From assembly GCF_046054195.1 (NCBI RefSeq), contig NZ_JBEQCS010000002.1, positions 186,001-250,000 of the forward strand: DNA of 64,000 nucleotides, written 5' to 3'. The notes under the pieces were generated by a model. That model saw only the letters and a program-made list of their open reading frames with translations, made no database searches and was not told where the DNA came from. Below, one piece after another: positions 16,601 through 24,220 of the stretch. The stretch comes from Celerinatantimonas sp046054195. Lineage in GTDB: Bacteria; Pseudomonadota; Gammaproteobacteria; Enterobacterales; Celerinatantimonadaceae. Each line of letters starts with the position of its first letter. Position 1 is the first letter of the stretch. Made by a program: the position numbers and the translations under genes.

Positions 16601-17042
16601 TCCCTTGTTCAATGATAGCGTAACTGCGCGGCCCCAATCCGGTGCCTAAAAAAAGGTCGGTAATATCTTTTTTGCGACAGCGAGTACCGTTTAAAAAATA
16701 CAGATTTTGACCATCCCGAGTGACTTCTCGGCGAACCGCAACTTCATTATAAGCGCCGTATTCACCACCCAATCGGCCGCTTTGATTATCAAAGGATAAT
16801 TCAACAGATGCTTTTGAAGCTGGAGCCCGGCGAGTGGAGCCATTAAAGATGACATCCGTCATCGCATCACCACGCAAGTTGCGCGCTGAGCTTTCACCTA
16901 ACACCCAACGAACGGCATCGATCACATTCGATTTTCCACAGCCATTCGGACCAACGACACCGGTCAGTTGCTGGGGAAACGGTATTTTGGTTGGTTCAAC
17001 AAAGGATTTAAAACCAGCTAATCGAATTGATTTTAAGCGCAT
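13635..17042 (-). CDS. smc: Chromosome segregation ATPase SMC
   Basis: The condensin core ATPase, 1135 residues. Walker A is GPNGCGKSN (about 31-39). Two long Gln/Glu-rich coiled coils run from about 165-500 and 660-960. The hinge domain includes TIEPGWERAVEKVLGPWLYAE (about 505-525). The C-terminal head has the ABC signature LLSGGEKALTALSLVFAIF and Walker B FCMLDEVDAPLD. Gammaproteobacteria have either SMC or MukBEF, so this gene argues against an enteric or Vibrio source. Its position between zipA and cysZ is as in Shewanella-like genomes (from memory). No ScpA/ScpB genes are in the window. Confidence 0.97.
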   Translation of the reverse strand: MRLKSIRLAGFKSFVEPTKIPFPQQLTGVVGPNGCGKSNVIDAVRWVLGESSARNLRGDAMTDVIFNGSTRRAPASKASVELSFDNQSGRLGGEYGAYNEVAVRREVTRDGQNLYFLNGTRCRKKDITDLFLGTGLGPRSYAIIEQGMISRLIESKPQELRVFIDEAAGVSKYKERRRETENRIGHTQENLQRLSDIEAELTQQVDKLRIQAQAALRYRQLRDKQRDYRRQQSLCQLQRLDRSLDEKSHSQQEQNHQLELLQAKLTELDDNELLLNEQNYELEQQSSELRAKQSERSAQLARLEEQLKHQEQGQKERQAQTDDYQRQIQELSEKLIIEREKLPEQQSKIEQLEMELEVSAQQLDQLSEYAQSADESYQRASEQLQQTQRQSQQSAQQMTQRQEQLHGSQRLLEQSQARLAELDEQLSQQLDEEPDLTAIEACQLSAEENFEQHQAQVASLEQQHNDAVELKAKCAQSVRKLEQQLFENQTRQSSLTQLVNSMAEHHYNAKRPLREQLTIEPGWERAVEKVLGPWLYAETDPALCDDALLAVWSKESEEALRDDSLFAKVKGAPAVLLDNVHCAKSLTHAQALRGELKSGESVITADGDWYGVNWQNLLQDKSEQSVLVQQRHLAALAKESVELEQMLANAQQRLEDAGQEADKLQGRLTSQKESLRQSQAQLQQVKQQLVLAQQQLKHQQSLKENLTAQRSKVAEVHEQAQLQCEMQAEQLEQLLELNEENQQRLLNAEQASEQARLKKEQFAAQSQQIERRVYQLQLELQKCVSEHQQLNRWLEEREQQLAQWQQQLTKLQERAEQQIDTTQLRAQAEKLRQEQLQAQQAHEQLEHQRARLREQISAINIERKSQEQHKSLLQEAHQNQQLAHQELLTRRRILLEQLAEDGVELNAQALDQVDMNIDYASELEKIDKQIKRLGGVNLAAEQEYDEQQQRLSELSAQINDLRQALEMLENAIAKIDRQTRSKFRETFDKVNADLQHLFPQVFGGGTAWLELTEDDLLATGVTIMARPPGKRNSTISLLSGGEKALTALSLVFAIFRLNPAPFCMLDEVDAPLDEVNVGRFADLIARMSETVQFIFISHNRVTMEKADQLAGVTMHEPGVSRLVAVDIAQAVALAQ

Positions 17043-17139
17043 CGGTCCCTAATACTGTGAGCTATTGGCAATGGACTTTACCAAAGCCATTGATGGTTTG
17101 TAATATGATAATCCATTTTACTTAACAGAAAGTATTATT

Positions 17140-17922
17140 ATGCAGGATTTATCCCGTTCTGGTGTGGGCGGCGCTCATTATTTTCTCTATGGCTGGCGAC
17201 TGATTAGTCAACCTGGATTGAGATTGTTTGTTATTATTCCGCTGTTGGTAAATACCATTGTATTTGCTGGGGCATTCTACTGGCTATATGGCAGATTGCA
17301 GTTGTGGATGAGCGAGCTAACCCAATGGTTGCCGAATGGGCTCCACTGGCTGCAGTGGCTACTCTGGCCTTTAGCGATACTGGCTATTATTGTGGTGTTC
17401 TCTTTTATATTTGCTACCATCGGCAACTGGATAGCCGCCCCTTTTAACGGCTTACTTAGCGAGCGAACCGAGCTACTTCTGACCGGTCAGCCGCTGCCAG
17501 ATGGGCAACTCAAAGAGCTGATTACCGACTTGCCCAGAGTATTTGCCCGAGAATGGCAAAAATTTTGTTATTGGCTACCTCGCGCACTCATTCTTACTTT
17601 AGCCTTTTTTATTCCCGGTCTAGGTCAAAGTGTCATTCCTGTTCTTTGGTTTGTCTTTAGCGCGTGGATGATGGCGGTTCAATACATCGACTACCCATTT
17701 GATAACCATAAAATTGGCTTTCGGCCCATGCGCAAGCAGCTTTCTCAGCATCGTTCTCAAAACTGGATTTTTGGTGCACTGGTAACGGTTGCTACTGGAA
17801 TTCCATTGGTTAACTGGGTAGTGATGCCAGCTGCTATCTGCGGGGCAACGGCGCTGTGGGTCGATCATTACCGCAAGCTTAACCTCGAGCCATTTGAGAA
17901 AATTGACCAACAGCCATTGTAA
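17140..17922 (+). CDS. cysZ: Sulfate transporter CysZ
   Basis: An inner-membrane protein of 260 residues that imports sulfate for cysteine synthesis. It shows several long hydrophobic segments (LRLFVIIPLLVNTIVFAGAFY, LLWPLAILAIIVVFSFIFATIG, LILTLAFFIPGLGQSVIPVLW). It also has the family's conserved IGNWIAAPFNGLLSE and YPFDNHKIGFRPMR. It lies 127 bases upstream of cysK in the same direction and divergent from smc, the standard arrangement. No strong ribosome site precedes ATG 17140. Confidence 0.95.
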   Translation: MQDLSRSGVGGAHYFLYGWRLISQPGLRLFVIIPLLVNTIVFAGAFYWLYGRLQLWMSELTQWLPNGLHWLQWLLWPLAILAIIVVFSFIFATIGNWIAAPFNGLLSERTELLLTGQPLPDGQLKELITDLPRVFAREWQKFCYWLPRALILTLAFFIPGLGQSVIPVLWFVFSAWMMAVQYIDYPFDNHKIGFRPMRKQLSQHRSQNWIFGALVTVATGIPLVNWVVMPAAICGATALWVDHYRKLNLEPFEKIDQQPL

Positions 17923-18049
17923 ATAGTATTTTGGAGCAAGTGGTTATCTCTTAATTACATAAGATTATAACTAAAGCTTCCTTCAATTTCATAATTGAAA
18001 CTATATCCTAGAGAGAAATGAACGGACATTTATATAAGGGTAAAACCAT

Positions 18050-19012
18050 ATGAGCAAAATTTTTGAAGACAACTCGCTGACAATTGGCCACACACCACTG
18101 GTAAAACTGAACCGTGTGACTAAAGGGAATGTATTGGTCAAAGTTGAATCACGTAATCCAAGTTTCAGTGTGAAATGCCGGATTGGTGCAAATATGGTTT
18201 GGGACGCAGAGAAAAAAGGTCTGTTAGGCCCGGGCAAAGAAATTGTTGAACCAACCAGTGGTAATACTGGTATTGCTCTGGCATTTGTTGCAGCTTCTCG
18301 CGGTTACCCAATCACATTAACCATGCCAGCTAGCATGAGCCTTGAACGTCGTAAACTACTTAAAGCCCTCGGTGCTAATCTGGTACTGACTGAAGGCCCT
18401 AAAGGGATGAAAGGCGCAATTGACAAAGCCCAAGAAATTGTTGATAGCGACAGCAAATATATCATGTTGCAACAGTTCGAAAACCCAGCTAACCCTGAAA
18501 TCCACGAAAAAACAACTGGCCCTGAAATTTGGGAAGATACCGATGGTGAAGTTGATGTATTCATCGCAGGTGTTGGTACTGGCGGTACTTTAACCGGGAC
18601 TTCTCGTTACCTGAAAAAACAGGGTAAAAAAATCATTAGCGTTGCTGTAGAACCTGCGACCTCTCCAGTAATTACTCAAGCTAAAGCAGGCCAAGAAATC
18701 AAACCAGGACCACACAAAATCCAGGGTATTGGTGCAGGCTTCATTCCTAAAAACCTTGACCTTGATTTGGTGGATCGTGTTGAAACAGTTAGCGATGATG
18801 AAGCATTTGCCATGGCTCACCGCCTGATGGAAGAAGAAGGTATCTTAGCTGGTATCTCATCAGGGGCTGCTGTTGTTGCTGCTTCTCGCCTAGCAGAGCT
18901 ACCAGAATTTGCCGATAAAACTATCGTCGCAATTCTGCCAAGTTCAGCAGAACGTTATTTGAGTACACCATTATTTGCTAACATGTTTGCTGAATCTGAA
19001 AATGTTCAGTAA
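18050..19012 (+). CDS. cysK: Cysteine synthase A
   Basis: A PLP enzyme that makes cysteine from O-acetylserine and sulfide. 320 residues. The PLP lysine is Lys42 in FSVKCRIGA. The substrate loop is PTSGNTGIALA, the phosphate loop GVGTGGTLTG, and GISSGAAV lies near the C-terminus. An AAGGG ribosome site precedes ATG 18050. A short palindrome, TTTCATAATTGAAA, lies at about 17987-18000 upstream, but I cannot assign it to CysB. A strong terminator follows, so it is not cotranscribed with ptsH. Confidence 0.98.
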   Translation: MSKIFEDNSLTIGHTPLVKLNRVTKGNVLVKVESRNPSFSVKCRIGANMVWDAEKKGLLGPGKEIVEPTSGNTGIALAFVAASRGYPITLTMPASMSLERRKLLKALGANLVLTEGPKGMKGAIDKAQEIVDSDSKYIMLQQFENPANPEIHEKTTGPEIWEDTDGEVDVFIAGVGTGGTLTGTSRYLKKQGKKIISVAVEPATSPVITQAKAGQEIKPGPHKIQGIGAGFIPKNLDLDLVDRVETVSDDEAFAMAHRLMEEEGILAGISSGAAVVAASRLAELPEFADKTIVAILPSSAERYLSTPLFANMFAESENVQ

Positions 19013-19028
19013 TTTTGTATCAAATGAT

Positions 19029-19059
19029 CAAAAAGCCAGCTTAAACGCTGGCTTTTTTT
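19029..19059 (+). terminator. Intrinsic terminator of cysK
   Basis: An AAGCCAGC / GCTGGCTT stem (19033-19040 and 19047-19054) with a 6-base loop, followed by a run of seven T. It begins about 17 bases past the stop. Confidence 0.92.
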
Positions 19060-19478
19060 CATCTGTTACTTAGCACTTACATAGCTTGCGAATAATCACT
19101 TATCGCGTCATCGATTGCTGTGCTAACATAGGGCATTGGCTGACACATGGCCGGGTTTAAACAGTTTGAGATTAGCTTCAATAATCACTATACTTTTCGC
19201 CCAACCGTTACAGCCACAAGAATACATCAGTAAATAGTTGCTTTTTACTGAGACAAAGATAAATAAATGACGTAGTCAGTTACAGATTGTGTTCAATAGG
19301 TAGAGCAAAGTATCAAAATCACTAATGGCTCATATGAGACCGACCTATATTTTGATATAGATTAAATCTTACATGACTAAAGATCGTTATTTTACTACAA
19401 ACTAAATTACAGAATGAGCAGATATTGCTCATTTAAATCTAACAATAAAGTAAATAGTTAAAATAAAGAGGTACACCT
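19060..19478. other. Long intergenic leader upstream of ptsH
   Basis: About 420 bases with no credible gene. It holds an 8-bp inverted repeat, AATGAGCA-GATAT-TGCTCATT (19413-19433), about 45 bases before the ptsH start, which could be an operator or a leader hairpin. Promoters for the pts operon must lie here. I found no clear CRP palindrome by eye. Confidence 0.5.
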
Positions 19479-19736
19479 ATGTTTGAGAAAAGCGTTGTTA
19501 TTACTGCTGAAAATGGCTTGCACACTCGTCCAGCCGCTCAATTCGTTAAAGAAGCAAAAGCCTTTGAAAGTAAAATCAGTGTCATTAGTGATGGAAAATC
19601 AGCCAGTGCTAAAAGTTTGTTTAAATTACAAACTTTAGGACTGACCAAAGGAACTGAAATTACCATCCGTGCTGAAGGTACTGATGAACAAGATGCCGTA
19701 ACCAAATTGGTTGCTCTGATGGATGAATTAGAATAG
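19479..19736 (+). CDS. ptsH: Phosphocarrier protein HPr
   Basis: The 85-residue phosphocarrier of the PTS, passing phosphate from enzyme I to sugar-specific EIIA domains. The active-site His15 is in NGLHTRPAA and the regulatory-site Ser46 in KSASAKSLFKL. The length equals E. coli HPr. A GAGGT ribosome site precedes the start. It is the first gene of ptsH-ptsI-crr. Confidence 0.98.
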   Translation: MFEKSVVITAENGLHTRPAAQFVKEAKAFESKISVISDGKSASAKSLFKLQTLGLTKGTEITIRAEGTDEQDAVTKLVALMDELE

Positions 19737-19777
19737 TCATCTGCCCATCTTTATCACTCAGTAAAAAGGTTTAAATT

Positions 19778-21505
19778 ATGATATCAGGAATTCCAGCTTC
19801 ACCAGGTATCGCATTTGGTAAAGCACTGTTGTTAAGCGAAGATGAAATCGTTATTAACAAACACCCTATAAAATCCAGCGAAGTCGATCGGGAAATTAAA
19901 CGTTTCCTTGATGCCAGAGAAAAAACTTCTGTTCAGCTTGAAGATATCAAGGCCATGGCAGGAGCAACTTTCGGCGAAGAAAAAGAAGCGATCTTCGAAG
20001 GGCATATCATGTTGCTTGAAGACGAAGAACTGGAAGAAGATATCAAAGCCTTCATCCAGGATGAGTTAGCTTCAGCGGACCGAGCAATTTACGAAGTCAT
20101 CGAACAAAACGCTGAAATGCTGGCCAATCTGGATGATCCATATTTAAGAGAACGAGCTGCCGATTTCCGTGATATTGGCACTCGTTTGATAAAAAATGCC
20201 TTAGGCATTGAAATTGTTTCGCTTAGCAGTATTAAAGAAGAAGTCATTATTGTCGCAAGTGATTTAACACCATCAGAAACAGCACAGATTAACCTTGATA
20301 AAGTTCTAGGTTTTGTGACTGATTTAGGTGGCCGGACATCACATTCGTCAATTATGGCCCGTTCATTGGAACTACCTGCAATTGTAGGTACGAACGATAT
20401 TACGAAACGGGTCAAAAACGGTGATCTCATCGTTATCGATGCAGTCAATAATGAGATTGTTGTCAAACCGACAGAAACTCAACTCGACGTCTATAAACAA
20501 CGGCAAAGTGAATTCTTAGCCGAAAAAGAAGAGCTTGCTAAATTAAAAGATTTACCTGCACTTACGTTAGATGGCCATCAGGTTGAAGTATGCTCAAACA
20601 TCGGTAGTCTAAAAGATGTTGATGGAGCCGTGCGCAACGGTGCTGAAGGAATTGGTCTATACCGGACAGAATTTTTGTTCATGGACCGCGAAAGCCTTCC
20701 AACTGAAGATGAACAGTTCCAAGCATATAAAGATGTCGCTGAAAGTATGCCAAATCACCCCATCATTATCCGTACTATGGATATTGGCGGTGATAAAGAT
20801 CTTCCTTATTTGAATCTTCCAAAAGAGATGAATCCGTTCTTGGGTTGGCGTGCTGTACGTATCTTTTTTGATCGTCCAGAAATTATGCACACTCAATTGC
20901 GCGCACTACTTCGGGCTTCAGCATTCGGTAAAATCCGGATTATGTTCCCGATGATTATTGCCGTCGAAGAGATTCGCTTCCTAAAAGAAGAGCTTGAAAA
21001 ACTCAAAGAAGAGCTACGTAGTGAAGGCAAATCGTTTGACGAAGCAATTGAAGTGGGTATCATGATCGAGACACCTGCAGCTGCAGTGATTGCTCATCAT
21101 TTGATCAAAGAAGTTGACTTCTTTAGTATTGGGACCAATGATTTAACTCAGTATACATTAGCTGTCGACCGAGGTAATGAACTCATTTCTCAAATGTACA
21201 ATCCGTTGACGCCGTCGGTTCTTAACCTGATTAAACAGGTTATTGAAGCCTCTCACTCAGCTGGGAAATGGACAGGGATGTGTGGTGAGTTAGCTGGGGA
21301 TGAACGAGCAACCATTTTGTTGTTAGGAATGGGGCTTGATGAGTTTTCTATGAGTGCGATTTCTATCCCTCGCATAAAAAAATTAGTCCGCAATATTAAT
21401 TTTGAAGATGCGAAACAATTGGCTGAACAGGCTCTTGCATCAGCAACAGCAGATGAAGTAGCAGGCCTGATGGATGAATTTATTAAACAGAAAGCGGTTT
21501 GCTAG
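19778..21505 (+). CDS. ptsI: PTS enzyme I
   Basis: Phosphoenolpyruvate-protein phosphotransferase, 575 residues like the E. coli enzyme. The phosphorylated His189 lies in GGRTSHSSIMAR. The PEP-binding C-terminal barrel has LYRTEFLFMDR, GIMIETPAA, SIGTNDLTQYTLAVDR and the catalytic cysteine in TGMCGELAGD. It phosphorylates HPr. It sits between ptsH (41-base gap) and crr (41-base gap). Confidence 0.98.
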   Translation: MISGIPASPGIAFGKALLLSEDEIVINKHPIKSSEVDREIKRFLDAREKTSVQLEDIKAMAGATFGEEKEAIFEGHIMLLEDEELEEDIKAFIQDELASADRAIYEVIEQNAEMLANLDDPYLRERAADFRDIGTRLIKNALGIEIVSLSSIKEEVIIVASDLTPSETAQINLDKVLGFVTDLGGRTSHSSIMARSLELPAIVGTNDITKRVKNGDLIVIDAVNNEIVVKPTETQLDVYKQRQSEFLAEKEELAKLKDLPALTLDGHQVEVCSNIGSLKDVDGAVRNGAEGIGLYRTEFLFMDRESLPTEDEQFQAYKDVAESMPNHPIIIRTMDIGGDKDLPYLNLPKEMNPFLGWRAVRIFFDRPEIMHTQLRALLRASAFGKIRIMFPMIIAVEEIRFLKEELEKLKEELRSEGKSFDEAIEVGIMIETPAAAVIAHHLIKEVDFFSIGTNDLTQYTLAVDRGNELISQMYNPLTPSVLNLIKQVIEASHSAGKWTGMCGELAGDERATILLLGMGLDEFSMSAISIPRIKKLVRNINFEDAKQLAEQALASATADEVAGLMDEFIKQKAVC

Positions 21506-21546
21506 TCGCCATTGATAAAATCGCATTGACTTGAGGAGCTTATAGC

Positions 21547-22056
21547 ATGGGGCTGTTCGATAAACTGAAAAAATTAGTTTCAGAAGATAGTGTAGAAAAC
21601 GCAGGATATGAAATTGTCGCGCCTTTATCAGGGGAAATCGTGCCAATTGAAGATGTTCCTGATGTTGTATTTGCCGAAAAAATTGTTGGCGATGGGATTG
21701 CTATTAAACCATCAGGAAACAAAATGGTTGCACCATGTGATGGAACCATCGGTAAAATTTTTGAAACCAACCACGCTTTTTCGCTGGAATCAGATAACGG
21801 CATTGAGCTTTTTGTCCACTTTGGGGTCGACACTGTTGAGCTTAAAGGAGAAGGTTTCAAACGAATCGCTGAAGAAGGCCAGCAGGTGAAAAAAGGTGAT
21901 ACCATCATCGAGTTTGACTTAAGCCTGTTACAAGAAAAAGCGAAGTCAGTTTTGACGCCTGTTGTAATCTCTAACATGGATGAAGTAAAAGAACTTCAGA
22001 AAATGTCTGGTCCTGTTACTGTTGCTGAAACACCAGTATTACGCGTCACCAAATAA
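21547..22056 (+). CDS. crr: Glucose-type PTS enzyme IIA (EIIA-Glc)
   Basis: 169 residues, the same length as E. coli Crr. The phosphorylated histidine is His91 in FVHFGVDTVEL and its partner is His76 in NHAFSLES. It receives phosphate from HPr and passes it to IIBC sugar permeases. In enteric bacteria it also controls adenylate cyclase and inducer exclusion. A GAGGAG ribosome site precedes the start. It is the last gene of the pts operon, followed by a strong terminator. Confidence 0.97.
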   Translation: MGLFDKLKKLVSEDSVENAGYEIVAPLSGEIVPIEDVPDVVFAEKIVGDGIAIKPSGNKMVAPCDGTIGKIFETNHAFSLESDNGIELFVHFGVDTVELKGEGFKRIAEEGQQVKKGDTIIEFDLSLLQEKAKSVLTPVVISNMDEVKELQKMSGPVTVAETPVLRVTK

Positions 22057-22068
22057 AAGATAGATTAG

Positions 22069-22104
22069 AGCCACCTTGAGCTTCAAGGTGGCTTATTATT
22101 TTGT
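22069..22104 (+). terminator. Intrinsic terminator of the ptsHI-crr operon
   Basis: An 11-bp perfect stem (AGCCACCTTGA / TCAAGGTGGCT) with a 3-base loop, followed by TATTATTTTG. It lies 13 bases beyond the crr stop. Confidence 0.88.
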
Positions 22105-22181
22105 CTTATGACTTTTGGGCTTTTAAGCTAGAGAGTCACTCACTTTTCTCCCTCGCCTTACAATACGTTAATTTTATTCAT

Positions 22182-23459
22182 TTAAAATAGTACCCAGTCA
22201 ACACCTGTGGCGATTAACCACAATATAATCATATAACGGAAGTTAAGCTTTAAGACACTACGGCTGGTTGCTTGATAGCGGCTAATCATCGCCAATCCAA
22301 CGCCTGAAAGCGGGCTAGAAGCGGTTCCGGTACCCCAGACAGAAAGAAACAAAAAGGCTAACTGATCAGCGCTGGCACCTAATGGTGCTAACAATGGTGC
22401 CATCAGTGAAATACTAACCACTGGATGAACCCCAATAAGCGAGATAAGGATCATCACGCCGCTTACCAATAAAAAAACCAGAGGCGTTAAAGAGCTCGCA
22501 TGAAATGCCACCATAGATGGATACGCTTGCAGCAAACTACCAACACCACTTGAAAAGACACCAGCGGCCAGAAAAAGAGCAAACTGACTGGAAACATTAG
22601 ATAGTCGGCCATTGATATAACTGCTTAGAGCCTGCATACGCGGGCGAACCTTCATGAAAAAGACCGCCCCAATTGGAGCTACGATACTGATAAGCGTCAG
22701 AATATGCACTCGCGTAAAAAGGTGATGGCATACCAGTACAATTGTGGCTAAAACAATCGGCATAATGAGGCTATCCATTCTTAGTGGATAACCTTTAAAT
22801 TCTTCAATTTTTCCAAGGCTCACTTCCCAGAATGTAATAAGAGCCATAGCAACAGCCATTAACAATCCTGGAATAATCGTATGTTGCCACTGCGCGCCAG
22901 GTGAATAGGTCATTGCCACACCTGATGCGACAAAAAAGGGTGACCAATAGGCACCGGAACAAAATCCGCGCATAATGACTTGTGTCTGACGCTCAGACAG
23001 TTTACCACCGCGAGAAAGTCTATCCCCGACTACAAAAACGATTGAAAGGTTAATCACCGCTCCAAGCAAATGACACGCCCCCAGAGTGGACCAAAATCCT
23101 TTCCGACCCGTAGGCTGAGATTTGTCTTCTTCACTCGGATTGGTCAACGACAAAAAGGAAACTGCCACGAACATCGTAAGTAAAGGTAAGTTTCGAGTTG
23201 CAGCTTCTTTTAATGCAACCGGGCCACCAACCAGTGCCCCCCACCCCAATAACAAAACACCTAAGCCAAATAGGATACTAGATTGCTGCTTTGACGAACG
23301 CGTTAAAGCGGGCCAGCACATAATAACCGCTCCCCAAGCACAGCCAGCGGCCCAAAGAGCTCCGAGAGGAAGAAATGAAGAGCATAGATAAAAGATAGCG
23401 GTAAAAAGAATAAGCCAACCTGCGGCTTTGTTTCGCTTTGTTGCGTGATATTGATTCAT
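22182..23459 (-). CDS. Polytopic membrane transporter, possibly ion-transporter superfamily
   Basis: A 425-residue protein with about 11-12 hydrophobic helices. A C-terminal loop, SVWGTGTASSPLSGVGL, resembles the small-residue re-entrant motifs of CitMHS/ArsB-like ion-transporter superfamily permeases. A LIGVHPVVSISLMAPLLAPLG segment before it fits the same view. I do not recognise a precise family or substrate. It is convergent with crr and stands alone, with no solute-binding or regulatory partner beside it. An organic-anion or metal-oxyanion transporter is possible; neither is supported beyond topology. Confidence 0.6.
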   Translation of the reverse strand: MNQYHATKRNKAAGWLILFTAIFYLCSSFLPLGALWAAGCAWGAVIMCWPALTRSSKQQSSILFGLGVLLLGWGALVGGPVALKEAATRNLPLLTMFVAVSFLSLTNPSEEDKSQPTGRKGFWSTLGACHLLGAVINLSIVFVVGDRLSRGGKLSERQTQVIMRGFCSGAYWSPFFVASGVAMTYSPGAQWQHTIIPGLLMAVAMALITFWEVSLGKIEEFKGYPLRMDSLIMPIVLATIVLVCHHLFTRVHILTLISIVAPIGAVFFMKVRPRMQALSSYINGRLSNVSSQFALFLAAGVFSSGVGSLLQAYPSMVAFHASSLTPLVFLLVSGVMILISLIGVHPVVSISLMAPLLAPLGASADQLAFLFLSVWGTGTASSPLSGVGLAMISRYQATSRSVLKLNFRYMIILWLIATGVDWVLF

Positions 23460-23909
23460 GGTGAACGATTACAGCAGAGCCTTTACCTAAAAAGATGCTT
23501 TAGGGTAGCTCAGTCGGATGAATTGAAGTCATCATCATCACTGATTTAGACAGACCTTTCAATAGGTTTTGCGCAATCAGCATGGCTTTATCCATAACGA
23601 CACATTTATCGATGGGTGGTTTTATCTCAAAACAGCTGCTGATATTGACCGATGAAACCTGCGTTAATTCATGAAAATTAAGGCATTCACAGCTATAAAA
23701 TTGACATTATCGACTTTAAACATCATCATCAATGCCAGTGCTTTTAATTTACAATATAAGCACATTTCGGTGATCCGAGATTTACACCTATACTATATAG
23801 GAAGTGCTTGTAGCAGCTGTTCAAATGAACATAATAAGTACGCGGATTACCCATTGTTGGCATATAGTATTACGACAAGATAAGTATTTATTCACGAAAG
23901 GATGAAAAC
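23460..23909. other. Intergenic region between the permease and lpp
   Basis: 450 bases of divergent promoter region. A 70-codon frame (23671-23883) has no ribosome site and a composition like its surroundings, so I do not call it. A TTGACA occurs at 23701 without a matching -10 at the right distance. The lpp ribosome site AAGGATG lies just before 23910. Nothing else is supportable. Confidence 0.5.
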
Positions 23910-24161
23910 ATGAAAAAGACTTTATTAATCGCTGGCGCGTTGGCTGCTCCTCTGTTATTGGCGGGTTGTTCTAACACCAGCAACAAAGCTTTAAGTGATA
24001 AAATTGATTCTCTGTCTGATCAGGTTTCTGCACTGCAGGCAGAACAGAGCACTCTGTCAAGCGATGTTAACTCTGCAAAAATGGCAGCTCAAGAAGCTAA
24101 ATCAGAAGCTGCTCGTGCAAACCAACGTATTGACCACATTGCTAAGTCTTACACCAAGTAA
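23910..24161 (+). CDS. lpp: Braun-type major outer-membrane lipoprotein
   Basis: An 83-residue lipoprotein. The signal peptide ends in the lipobox LLAGC (Cys20). The mature part is one continuous trimerising coiled coil (SDKIDSLSDQVSALQAEQSTL, then Ala-rich heptads). It ends in SYTK, with the terminal lysine that L,D-transpeptidases attach to diaminopimelate in peptidoglycan. It therefore links outer membrane to cell wall. The convergent downstream gene encodes just such an L,D-transpeptidase. It is a short, highly expressed-type gene with an AAGGATG ribosome site. Confidence 0.9.
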   Translation: MKKTLLIAGALAAPLLLAGCSNTSNKALSDKIDSLSDQVSALQAEQSTLSSDVNSAKMAAQEAKSEAARANQRIDHIAKSYTK

Positions 24162-24173
24162 TGTTGCCTTCCC

Positions 24174-24208
24174 GGTGTGCTGAACTAACTACATTAGTTC
24201 AGCACACC
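24174..24208. terminator. Bidirectional hairpin between lpp and the L,D-transpeptidase gene
   Basis: A 15-bp perfect stem (GGTGTGCTGAACTAA and its complement) with the 5-base loop CTACA, between convergent stops at 24161 and 24221. The flanking T runs are weak, but the stem is very stable and may also protect the lpp mRNA 3' end. Confidence 0.75.
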
Positions 24209-24220
24209 TACCCTACTTGG

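Noticed and set aside
17985..18000. Palindrome upstream of cysK as a CysB site
   Set aside because: CysB sites are poorly defined and this short repeat is not diagnostic.
23671..23883. 70-codon frame upstream of lpp
   Set aside because: No ribosome site and no family resemblance; it lies in a promoter region.
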